A DNA stretch of 64,000 bases. Origin: SIG78 sp045635745. Lineage in GTDB: Bacteria > Verrucomicrobiota > Lentisphaeria > Victivallales > Victivallaceae. A program made the translations under genes and the position numbers. Location of the stretch: contig JAZTWG010000002.1 of assembly GCA_045635745.1 (NCBI GenBank), forward strand, positions 1 through 64,000. Reading direction: 5' to 3'. Below are positions 1 to 7,518 of this stretch, piece by piece. Under the pieces are notes generated by a model that saw only the letters and a list, made by a program, of their open reading frames with translations, was not told the DNA's origin and did no database searches. Position 1 is the first letter of the stretch. Every line of letters starts with the position of its first letter.

Positions 1-52
1 AAAATACCCGACGTTTTTTTGCTTTCGACCGCCAAAAAAGCAAAATACCGTT

Positions 53-100
53 TCTGCTGTTTTATATTGCCGGAAAAACGCCGGCAGTACAGCAGATTTT
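53..100 (+). terminator. Two-tier hairpin upstream of proS
   Basis: An 8-bp outer stem (53-60 with 89-96) encloses a 5-bp GC stem (69-73 with 81-85), followed by four T. It lies before the proS promoter, so it may end a plus-strand transcript from outside the window. The T-run is short, so the call is tentative. Confidence 0.4.
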
Positions 101-150
101 CCAACAGAATGCTTCCTTCGGAAAACATGCACAAAAAAATACTTTTTTGA

Positions 151-179
151 TTGCTAAATCCGCTAATGTATAGTATATT
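151..179 (+). promoter_or_regulatory. Putative proS promoter
   Basis: TTGCTA (151-156), 17-bp spacer, TATATT (174-179). It matches the TTGnnn/TATATT pattern seen before other genes in this window. Confidence 0.5.
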
Positions 180-229
180 ATATATTCAGTACAAAGTTGA
201 TTTTTTTAAACTGTTCAGGAGAATATATC

Positions 230-1966
230 ATGCGATTGAGCAAACTTGTTGGACGCCGGATCAAGGAAGATCCCAAAGACGCCAAGACTGTAAGTCATAA
301 ATTTCTGGTGCGCGGCGGTTATGTTCGTGCGGTATCTGCGGGTATTTATTCGCTGCTGCCCACCGGAAAAAGAGTGATCGAAAAAATCGAAGCGATCATC
401 CGCGAAGAAATGAATAAGATCGATGGGCAGGAAGTGCTCATGCCCGTGGTGCTGCCCGCCGAATTGTGGGAAGAATCCGGACGTTATGCCAGTGTGGGGG
501 CCGAACTTCTGCGCTTCCGCGACCGCAACAACAAGCCGATGATTCTGGGGATGACTCATGAAGAAGCCGTGGTGCATCTGGCAAGAACCGAGCTGACCAG
601 CTACAAACAGCTGCCTGCCATGCTTTATCAGATCCAGACCAAATACCGCGACGAAGCACGTCCCCGCGCCGGAATGATCCGTGTGCGCGAATTCACTATG
701 AAAGATGCGTACAGCTTCCACACCGATCAGGCGGATCTGGAAAAGTATTATGTTCGCTGCCACGAGGCCTATGAACGTATTTTCCGCCGGCTGGGCATGA
801 AAAATGTGTTGAGTATTGAAGCCAACTCCGGTATGATGGGCGGCGCGGTTTCGCACGAATTCATGGCGCTCTGCGATTGTGGCGAAGATACCATTTTCTA
901 TTCGCCCGACCGCAGCTACCGCGCCAACCGCGAAGTGGCAAGAGCTGCGTGGAAATTTGAGAAACCCGCCGAAACTCTACCGTTGGAAAAAGTTCACACC
1001 CCCAACTGCAAGACGATCGAAGAAGTTGCTGATTTCCTGAAAGTCAAGGCCGAAAATACCGGCAAAGTGGTCTTTTATCAGAACGCTATTACCGGCGAAC
1101 TTATCTGTGCGTTGATCCGCGGCGACTTTGAAGTCAACGAAAGCAAGCTTGCCAACGCTGCGCAGGCGCCCGAGCTGAAGTTTGCCGACGATGAATCAAT
1201 CCGCAATGCCGGCTGTGTTCCGGGTTTTGCTTCGATCATCGGCATCGATCCCAAAAAGATGAAGATGATCGTGGACCGTTCTGCTGCTGAATCCGGAAAT
1301 CTGGTGGTCGGTGCCAACGAAGCGGATTATCACTACATCAACTTCAACTACGAACGCGACTGCGATACCACCGCTTCGATCGTTACTGATATTGCTACTG
1401 TCCGCGAAGGCGACCCCTGTCCGCTGACCGGCGAACCGCTGAAAATGGAACGCGGTATCGAAGTGGGTAACATCTTCCAGCTGGGCACCAAATATTCCAA
1501 GCCCATGGGCTGCAATTATCTTGATGTCAATGGCAAGAGCAATCCCATGATCATGGGTTGTTACGGTATCGGTGTGGGCCGTGCCATGGCGAGCGTTATC
1601 GAACAGAGCTGCGATGATTACGGCCCCATCTGGCCGATAAGCATTGCTCCGTGGCAGGTGGAAGTTGTGGCCATCGGCTATGACAAGGAAGATGTTAAAA
1701 CCGCTGCCGACAAGATCTACAACGATCTGCAAGCTGCCGGCGTGGAAGTGCTGTTCGACGACCGCGGCGAAAAGCCTGGATTCATGTTCAGCGATGCCGA
1801 CTTGCTGGGTATACCATTTCGCGTGGTGGTTTCGCCCAAAACGCTGGCGGAAAATTGTGCTGAATTCCGCCGTCGCGACTGCCGCGATGCGGAACGCATT
1901 GCGCTGGATACTGTCAATAACGTTGTGAGCGATGCGGTAAATAAAGAAATGGCTCTTTACCGGTAA
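230..1966 (+). CDS. proS: Prolyl-tRNA synthetase, editing-domain type
   Basis: Charges tRNA-Pro with proline in the cytosol; class II synthetase. At 578 residues it has the length of the bacterial form with an inserted editing domain. Class II motif 2 (RDEARPRAG...RVREF) is at about residues 140-155 and motif 3 (GCYGIGVGRAMAS) at about 442. The insertion lies between them and carries the typical ALIRGDFEVNESK stretch; the anticodon-binding domain is C-terminal (VLFDDRGEKPG). The ATG at 230 has AGGAG at 217-221, eight bases upstream; an in-frame TTG at 197 has no such site. nifU follows nine bases after the stop, so they may be co-transcribed. Confidence 0.97.
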   Translation: MRLSKLVGRRIKEDPKDAKTVSHKFLVRGGYVRAVSAGIYSLLPTGKRVIEKIEAIIREEMNKIDGQEVLMPVVLPAELWEESGRYASVGAELLRFRDRNNKPMILGMTHEEAVVHLARTELTSYKQLPAMLYQIQTKYRDEARPRAGMIRVREFTMKDAYSFHTDQADLEKYYVRCHEAYERIFRRLGMKNVLSIEANSGMMGGAVSHEFMALCDCGEDTIFYSPDRSYRANREVARAAWKFEKPAETLPLEKVHTPNCKTIEEVADFLKVKAENTGKVVFYQNAITGELICALIRGDFEVNESKLANAAQAPELKFADDESIRNAGCVPGFASIIGIDPKKMKMIVDRSAAESGNLVVGANEADYHYINFNYERDCDTTASIVTDIATVREGDPCPLTGEPLKMERGIEVGNIFQLGTKYSKPMGCNYLDVNGKSNPMIMGCYGIGVGRAMASVIEQSCDDYGPIWPISIAPWQVEVVAIGYDKEDVKTAADKIYNDLQAAGVEVLFDDRGEKPGFMFSDADLLGIPFRVVVSPKTLAENCAEFRRRDCRDAERIALDTVNNVVSDAVNKEMALYR

Positions 1967-1975
1967 GGTTGGATT

Positions 1976-2827
1976 ATGTGGAACTATAACGAAAAAGTAA
2001 TGGATCACTTTCTCAATCCGCGCAATGTGGGCGAAGTGGAAAATCCTGACGGCGTCGGAGATGTGGGCAATATCACCTGTGGGGACGCGCTGAAATTGAC
2101 TTTTAAGCTGGATGACGAAGGCAGAATAGCTGATGTGAAATTCAAAACATTCGGCTGTGCCAGCGCGATCGCTTCGAGTTCGGCTTTGACCGAACTTGTG
2201 AAGGGTATGACTCTGGAAGAAGCCGCCAAAGTTACCAATCAGGATATTGTGGCACTGCTCGGTGAACTTCCTGAAGCGAAAATGCATTGTTCTGTCATGG
2301 GTATGGAAGCGCTGCAGGCGGCGATTGCCAACTACCGCGGCGAAGAAGTTGCAGGCAATGATGATGATCACGAAGGTGCCATTATCTGCAAATGTTTTGG
2401 TGTAACCGATACAAAAATCCGCAATGTAGCCCGGCAGAACAATTTGCGCAAGGCATCTGAAATCACCAATTTCTGTAAAGCCGGCGGTGCTTGCGGCAGC
2501 TGCCTTGACGAGATCCAGCGGGTGCTGGATGAACTCTGGAACAATGCTCCGGTGGAAAAAGCCTCTCCGGTACAGGATGATTTCAATAAACTTACTACCG
2601 TGCAGAAGGTTTTCCGGGTGCAGGAAGTTATTGATAAAGAGATCCGGCCGCTGCTGGAACATGATGGCGGCAGTATTGAACTGGTTGACCTCAACGGCAA
2701 TAATGTGATTGTCCGCCTGACCGGCCGCTGTTCGAGCTGTCCATCGGCGGGTGTCACGCTCAAATACACCGTGCAGGATAAGCTCCGGGAATTTGTCAGC
2801 AGCGATTTAATCGTGGAGAGCATCTGA
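1976..2827 (+). CDS. nifU: NifU-type iron-sulphur cluster scaffold (three-domain)
   Basis: Scaffold on which Fe-S clusters are built from sulphur supplied by the cysteine desulfurase encoded next. The 283 residues hold all three NifU domains. First comes an IscU-like domain with Cys35, Cys61 and Cys105. Second is a BFD-like [2Fe-2S] domain with Cys138/Cys140 and Cys173/Cys176. Third is a C-terminal Nfu domain with the Cys252-x2-Cys255 pair. An extra Cys167 sits six residues before the second BFD pair. No nitrogenase genes are nearby, so a general housekeeping role is likely. The stop codon shares one base with the nifS start, which suggests translational coupling. Confidence 0.95.
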   Translation: MWNYNEKVMDHFLNPRNVGEVENPDGVGDVGNITCGDALKLTFKLDDEGRIADVKFKTFGCASAIASSSALTELVKGMTLEEAAKVTNQDIVALLGELPEAKMHCSVMGMEALQAAIANYRGEEVAGNDDDHEGAIICKCFGVTDTKIRNVARQNNLRKASEITNFCKAGGACGSCLDEIQRVLDELWNNAPVEKASPVQDDFNKLTTVQKVFRVQEVIDKEIRPLLEHDGGSIELVDLNGNNVIVRLTGRCSSCPSAGVTLKYTVQDKLREFVSSDLIVESI

Positions 2828-4026
2828 TGAGTGGTGACAACGTTATATATGTGGACAACAATGCCACTACCGCTGTTGCACCGGAAGTGCTCGATGCCAT
2901 GCTGCCGTATCTGACCGGCCGTTACGGCAACCCCGGCAGTATCCATACTTTTGGCGGCAGTGTGGCCAAAGATGTGGAAAATGCCCGGTTGAAAATTGCG
3001 GAACTGTTGAATGCCGACCACCGCAATCCGGATGGCGAGGCTACTGAAATCATTTTCACTTCCTGCGGTACGGAGAGCGACAATGCCGCCATCTGGAGTG
3101 CGCTGCTGACCAATCCGGAACGCAAAAAAGTCATTGCCAGCAAGGTCGAACACCCCGCCATACTCAATCTGGGACGGGAGCTGGAGCGCCGCGGATATAT
3201 TTTTGAAACTGTTCCGGTCGATGGTAAAGGCAGAATCGACCTCGATGCGCTGGAGGCCATACTGGATGACAACACCGCTGTTGTGAGCGTGATGTATGCC
3301 AATAACGAAATAGGCAACATTTACCCGGTGGAAAAAATTGCAAATTTGGCGCATAAATACGGTGCGTTATTCCATACCGATGCAGTTCAGGCGGTGGGGA
3401 AAGTGCCGATCGATCTGGCAAACAGTCAAATTGATATGCTGAGCTGTTCCGGGCATAAACTCCATGCCCCCAAGGGAATCGGGGTGCTGTATGTCCGGCG
3501 CGGGATCCGTTTCCGTCCTTTTATCGTTGGTGGACATCAGGAAAAGGCGCGCCGCGGCGGTACGGAAAATGTAGCCAGTATCGTTGCACTGGGCAAAGCT
3601 GCCGAATTGGCCAAAGCTGGCATGCAGGATGAAATCCAATACCTTTCCATGCTCCGCGACCGACTGGAAGCCGGTTTGCTGGAACGTATTCCGCGCATAA
3701 AGATCAACGGCGATAAATCTTCACGCTTGCCCAATACATCGAGCGTCAGCTTTGAATTTATTGAAGGCGAAGCTATATTGCTGCTGATGAACCAGTTCGA
3801 AATCTGTGCATCGTCCGGAAGTGCGTGTACGACCGGCAGTCTGGAGCCGTCGCATGTGCTGCGCGCCATGGGCATACCGTATACCTCGGCACACGGCACG
3901 ATCCGTTTTTCGTTCTCGCGTTACAATACGGTTGAAGAAGTGGATTTTATTCTGGAAAAACTGCCGCCGATCATCAATACTTTGCGTAAACTTTCGCCTT
4001 ATTGGAAAGAGGAGTACGCTCAATGA
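2827..4026 (+). CDS. nifS: Cysteine desulfurase, NifS/IscS class I
   Basis: PLP enzyme that takes sulphur from cysteine, makes a persulfide and passes it to the NifU scaffold. The 399 residues show the PLP lysine in CSGHKLHAPKG (Lys211) and the persulfide cysteine in SSGSACTTGSLEPSHVL (Cys334). The long loop around that cysteine is typical of class I enzymes. The start overlaps the nifU stop by one base, and the stop overlaps the next gene's ATG (ATGA), so nifU-nifS-DUF493 reads as one operon. I use nifS because it is paired with a full-length NifU; IscS would be equally defensible. Confidence 0.95.
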   Translation: MSGDNVIYVDNNATTAVAPEVLDAMLPYLTGRYGNPGSIHTFGGSVAKDVENARLKIAELLNADHRNPDGEATEIIFTSCGTESDNAAIWSALLTNPERKKVIASKVEHPAILNLGRELERRGYIFETVPVDGKGRIDLDALEAILDDNTAVVSVMYANNEIGNIYPVEKIANLAHKYGALFHTDAVQAVGKVPIDLANSQIDMLSCSGHKLHAPKGIGVLYVRRGIRFRPFIVGGHQEKARRGGTENVASIVALGKAAELAKAGMQDEIQYLSMLRDRLEAGLLERIPRIKINGDKSSRLPNTSSVSFEFIEGEAILLLMNQFEICASSGSACTTGSLEPSHVLRAMGIPYTSAHGTIRFSFSRYNTVEEVDFILEKLPPIINTLRKLSPYWKEEYAQ

Positions 4027-4310
4027 TAAAACTGAACAATAAAAATATTCAGCCGGGAAAACCGGAAATCATCTTTCCAACCGATTGGAGCTACCGGGCG
4101 GTGGTGGATGCCACCGTACCGGATACGCTGGAAAACCTCAATAAAATACTGGAGAAATTTCAGTATGAAGAGCGTTTTGCCATCGGCAATACTTCCGGCA
4201 ATCAGCGTTATAAGAGTTTTCACGTTACCGTAAGCGTCCCCAGCCGGGAGATAATGAATCTGCTCGGGCGGGAATTCGGCGAAGTAAAAGGTGTGAAATT
4301 CGTTTTGTAA
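4023..4310 (+). CDS. DUF493/YbeD family small protein
   Basis: A 95-residue protein of the DUF493 (YbeD) family, recognised by PTDWSYRAVVDA and the C-terminal VPSREIMNLLGREFGEVKGVKFVL-like region. These proteins have a small ferredoxin-like fold and an unsettled, probably regulatory, role. I chose ATG 4023, which overlaps the nifS stop (ATGA), over an in-frame codon at 4002 that would lie inside nifS. It is the last gene before a strong terminator. Its link to Fe-S assembly rests only on position. Confidence 0.8.
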   Translation: MIKLNNKNIQPGKPEIIFPTDWSYRAVVDATVPDTLENLNKILEKFQYEERFAIGNTSGNQRYKSFHVTVSVPSREIMNLLGREFGEVKGVKFVL

Positions 4311-4322
4311 TATACTTGCACG

Positions 4323-4376
4323 AAAAAAAGCGGGGGCGCAAAACTTCAAAAAAGTTTGCAGCGCCCCCTTTTTTTG
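4323..4376. terminator. Bidirectional rho-independent terminator
   Basis: GGGGGCGC (4332-4339) pairs with GCGCCCCC (4361-4368). A run of A precedes the stem and a run of T follows it, so it can stop both the nifU operon on the plus strand and tgt on the minus strand. Confidence 0.9.
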
Positions 4377-4394
4377 TTTACAGAAAAGTTATTT

Positions 4395-5486
4395 TCAGGC
4401 AAACTCGCGGCGGAGTTCTTCGTAGGTATCGTTTTCAATAGCTGTTCTTATGCGCTTGATCAAACGCATGAAATAAGCTATGTTGTGAATAGTAACCAGC
4501 TGCATGCCGAGTATTTCGCCGACATTCATCAGGTGGCGGATATAGGCTTTGGTGAAGTTTCTGCAGCAGTAGCAGTCGCAGCCTTCTTCCAGCGGAGTGA
4601 AATCTTTGGCATAACGGCCGGCTTTGACCGGTATCGTCTGACCGTTGCCGACAAAAGCACTGCCGTGCCGCGCCAGACGCGTGGGCATAACGCAGTCAAA
4701 CATATCTATACCACGCGCCACACCTTCCACGATCTGTTTAGGGGTCCCGACACCCATGAGATAATGCGGTTTGTTTTCCGGCAGCTCCGGAACGGTCCAA
4801 TCCAGACACTCAAACATCATATCTTCGGGTTCACCCACGGAAAGCCCGCCGATGCTGTAACCATCAAAATCAATAGCGCCCAGAGTGCGAGCCGATTCTA
4901 TACGCAAATCTTTGTAGACCGACCCCTGCACAATACCGAAACGCAGCTGACCGGGATTAAGAGGTTGTTCAAAACTCATCTTTTCCCAGCGGTGGGTTAT
5001 GGCAAGCGACTTTTCTGCCTGTTCGTAGGTACAGGGAAAGGGGGTGCATTCGTCAAATGCCATAACAATATCGCTGTTGAGAGTGCGCTGGATTGCCATG
5101 GATTCCACCGGCCCGAGGAAAAAACGCGTGCCGTCGATGTGCGAAGCAAATCTGACCCCATCCTTTTCGATCTTACGCAAATTTGACAGACTGAAAACCT
5201 GAAAACCGCCGGAGTCGGTCAGAATCGGTTTGTGCCAGTTGGCAAATTCGTGCAGGCCGCCGGCCATACGGATGATCTCCATGCCGGGGCGCAGGAAGAG
5301 ATGATAAGTATTGCCGAGAATGATTTCGGCTCCGAGTTCTTCCAAGCCGCGCGGGGTCATGGCCTTGACAGTACCACGGGTACCCACGGGCATAAAAATG
5401 GGGGTTTCCACAACGCCGTGCGCTGTTACAAGGGTTCCTCGTCTGGCGCGGCAGGTGGATGACTTGGCTTTGATGGTAAAAGACAT
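4395..5486 (-). CDS. tgt: tRNA-guanine transglycosylase
   Basis: Exchanges guanine-34 for the queuosine precursor preQ1 in GUN-anticodon tRNAs. The 363 residues show the catalytic aspartate in ILTDSGGFQVFSL, the second aspartate in DMFDCVMPTRLARHG, and the zinc site CDCYCC followed by a histidine in the C-terminal part. The substrate loop reads GIVQGSVY where many homologues have GIVQGG. It ends against the bidirectional terminator and lies 17 bp downstream of the DJ-1 family gene, so the two are probably one transcript. Confidence 0.97.
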   Translation of the reverse strand: MSFTIKAKSSTCRARRGTLVTAHGVVETPIFMPVGTRGTVKAMTPRGLEELGAEIILGNTYHLFLRPGMEIIRMAGGLHEFANWHKPILTDSGGFQVFSLSNLRKIEKDGVRFASHIDGTRFFLGPVESMAIQRTLNSDIVMAFDECTPFPCTYEQAEKSLAITHRWEKMSFEQPLNPGQLRFGIVQGSVYKDLRIESARTLGAIDFDGYSIGGLSVGEPEDMMFECLDWTVPELPENKPHYLMGVGTPKQIVEGVARGIDMFDCVMPTRLARHGSAFVGNGQTIPVKAGRYAKDFTPLEEGCDCYCCRNFTKAYIRHLMNVGEILGMQLVTIHNIAYFMRLIKRIRTAIENDTYEELRREFA

Positions 5487-5503
5487 GTGCTGCGGCTCCG
5501 GAT

Positions 5504-6061
5504 TTATTTTACAAACATGCCGTCAAGCACATTTTTTATGATATTGGCGGGAATTTCCAACGCTTCAGCCACGGCAGCGGCAAAGTATGCGGTGGCTCCG
5601 GGCCCTTTGCCGGTGATGACTTTGCCGTCGGATACAGTCATATCACTCTGCGGGCGCTTGCTGTCGCGCAAATATTTGTAGAGGTCTTCTGCCGGGTACA
5701 TGGTAAAGCGGCGGTTTTCCAGCAGACCGGCCTTGTCCAGCACCATAGGTGCGGCGCAGATGGCGGCGGTGACTTTGTTTTCTGCCGCAAAGTTGAGCAA
5801 TGTATTTATCACGCGGTCGTCGTTATAAAGATTGAGCGAGCCGGGGAGGCCGCCGGGCAGGATCACGGCATCGAAATCGCCGGTATCGAGAGTGTCAAAA
5901 AGTGCATCGGCAGTTACATGAATATTGTGACTGCCGGTAACTGTTGCTTTCTGCATGGCGGCCAGCACGGCTTCAGCTCCCATTCTGCGGAGTATATCGG
6001 CAGTACCGAGTGCTTCGATTTCTTCAAAGCCGTCGGCGAGCAGCAAAAGAACCTTTTTCAT
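5504..6061 (-). CDS. DJ-1/PfpI family protein
   Basis: A 185-residue DJ-1/PfpI superfamily protein. The nucleophile-elbow cysteine is in AAICAAP (Cys102) and the partner glutamate in DGFEEIE (Glu16), in the arrangement seen in DJ-1/YajL proteins. Members are redox-sensing chaperones, glyoxalases or deglycases; sequence alone does not separate these. The gene is divergent from xerD with a short intergenic region and likely co-transcribed with tgt. Confidence 0.88.
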   Translation of the reverse strand: MKKVLLLLADGFEEIEALGTADILRRMGAEAVLAAMQKATVTGSHNIHVTADALFDTLDTGDFDAVILPGGLPGSLNLYNDDRVINTLLNFAAENKVTAAICAAPMVLDKAGLLENRRFTMYPAEDLYKYLRDSKRPQSDMTVSDGKVITGKGPGATAYFAAAVAEALEIPANIIKNVLDGMFVK

Positions 6062-6079
6062 AAAAAAACATCCTTGTAT

Positions 6080-6108
6080 TTGTTATTTTTTCAAATTGTT
6101 GTTATATT
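6080..6108 (+). promoter_or_regulatory. Putative xerD promoter
   Basis: TTGTTA (6080-6085), 17-bp spacer, TATATT (6103-6108), about 40 bases before the xerD start. Confidence 0.5.
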
Positions 6109-6147
6109 ACATGGCATAATATAACCCGCTTGGGGAGTTTTGCACAG

Positions 6148-7050
6148 ATGATTAGGCGGAATTTGGATTTTTTTGAAACTTTTTTAACACTTGAGCGCGG
6201 TGCAGGTGCCAATACTGTGCATGCCTACATCACTGATCTGCGCGGATTTGCGGATTTTTGTGAAAGTATCGGTGTAGCTGATATAAGGGATGTAACGCGC
6301 GAAATCATCATAGATTTTTTGAGTTATCTGCAGGAAGAACGCTCTGAAGTGTCTACTACGCTTGCGCGCAAACTTATTTCAATAAAACTTTTCTTCCGCT
6401 TTCTTCTGCAGGAAAAACTTTTGGATCATGACCCCACTGAAATTATGGAATCTCCCCGGTTGTGGAATTATCTGCCGGGATTTTTGAGCACGGATGAAGT
6501 CGAAAGACTGCTTTCTGTTTATCCGGCTTTGAGTAAAGATCCGCTGCTGCAGCGCAACCGGGTGATACTTGAAACACTGTACGCTTCGGGTTTGCGGGTA
6601 TCGGAAGCGGCACATCTGAAAGTTTCGGATATAAATTTTGAAGACGCCACGCTGCGTATTGTCGGCAAAGGCGAAAAAGTACGGATTGTGCCGATCGGCA
6701 AAACCGCATTGCAGCTGCTGCGCTTTTACATCCGCAACAGCCGGCACGAACTGCTGTGCGGCAGAGCGAATACTGCCGAGCTTTTTCTTTCGGTGCGCGG
6801 CAAACCCCTGAACCGCGAATGGATCTGGGCGGTGGTCAAAGAAGCCGCCCGGCTGGCCGGGATCGACAAGGATATTTACCCGCATATGCTGCGGCACAGC
6901 TTTGCCAGCCATCTGTTGGTGAACGGAGCCGATCTGCGGGTGATACAGGAGATGCTCGGGCACTCCGATCTGCGTACCACCGAAATCTATACTCATGTGG
7001 AAAATGAGCGTCTTATGGGCATACACAAACAGTTTCATCCGCGTGCCTGA
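6148..7050 (+). CDS. xerD: Tyrosine recombinase XerC/XerD
   Basis: Site-specific recombinase that resolves chromosome dimers at dif. The 300-residue protein has the N-terminal SAM-like DNA-binding domain (to about residue 90). The catalytic domain shows Arg in ASGLRVSEA, Lys in VGKGEKVRIVPIG, HMLRHSFASHLL, the second His in MLGHSDLRTTEIYTHV, and that motif's nucleophilic Tyr. The interdomain stretch SPRLWNYLPGFLS looks XerD-like. ATG 6148 is preferred over TTG 6130 because GGGAG at 6133-6137 is ten bases upstream. A chromosomal XerC assignment cannot be excluded, and no integrase-style flanking element is seen. Confidence 0.9.
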   Translation: MIRRNLDFFETFLTLERGAGANTVHAYITDLRGFADFCESIGVADIRDVTREIIIDFLSYLQEERSEVSTTLARKLISIKLFFRFLLQEKLLDHDPTEIMESPRLWNYLPGFLSTDEVERLLSVYPALSKDPLLQRNRVILETLYASGLRVSEAAHLKVSDINFEDATLRIVGKGEKVRIVPIGKTALQLLRFYIRNSRHELLCGRANTAELFLSVRGKPLNREWIWAVVKEAARLAGIDKDIYPHMLRHSFASHLLVNGADLRVIQEMLGHSDLRTTEIYTHVENERLMGIHKQFHPRA

Positions 7051-7518
7051 ATTTGCATGTCTGTAACTGCTTATCCGGCAATATTCTGCAATATTCTGCT
7101 CTCAATGGTGGAAGAACTCCTGCCGGACAGCATCAAAGCACCGGAAAATAGCTTAACTCTTTAGGAAAAATGCTTGTTTTTTGACGGATTTATGCTATAT
7201 TAACATATAAATAGTGTGTGATTTACACTTTTGGCCTGAAGTATGCTTTATCTGATCGTGTCGGGTTCAGAAGAACTGGTGCGCCGTCAAGTGGAATTCG
7301 GTTCGTTATCAGCGTCCGGTTTTTTTCGGGAGTTGATACCGCGATTCCGCCGGGGTCCGTATCAGGGACCGGTTGGAAAAAACTGCTTCAAACAAAAAAA
7401 TATTTCACATGGGAATCATCTCTTTTCCGGCGTTTCCCCGCTTTGCACTGTTGCCGGAATGTTTGTAATGGATTGAGTATTTCAACCAAAATAATTTTTT
7501 ACAGAAAGGTCATTGAAA
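7051..7518 (+). other. Intergenic region and long pnp leader
   Basis: This 468-bp stretch has no convincing gene. Open frames here (for example 7243-7476) show no family motif and no ribosome binding site. It contains a tandem CAATATTCTG (two copies, about 7081-7100), the pnp promoter, and about 310 bases of leader with several possible hairpins, such as GGTCC/GGACC near 7355-7370. No rpsO is present, although rpsO often precedes pnp. Confidence 0.6.
7174..7201 (+). promoter_or_regulatory. Putative pnp promoter
   Basis: TTGTTT (7174-7179), 16-bp spacer, TATATT (7196-7201). A nearby TTGACG (7181-7186) is a stronger -35 hexamer but has no good -10 at the right distance. Either would leave about 310 bases of untranslated leader before pnp. 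Confidence 0.45.

Noticed and set aside
1196..2662. 488-codon minus-strand frame opposite proS and nifU
   Set aside because: It spans two well-supported genes and has no motif of its own.
1976..4310. Nitrogen fixation locus suggested by NifU and NifS
   Set aside because: No nifHDK or other nitrogenase genes; full-length NifU with NifS is used for general Fe-S assembly in many non-fixing bacteria.
6148..7050. Integrase of a genomic island
   Set aside because: The protein is a housekeeping Xer recombinase by length and motifs, and no attachment repeats or mobile genes flank it.
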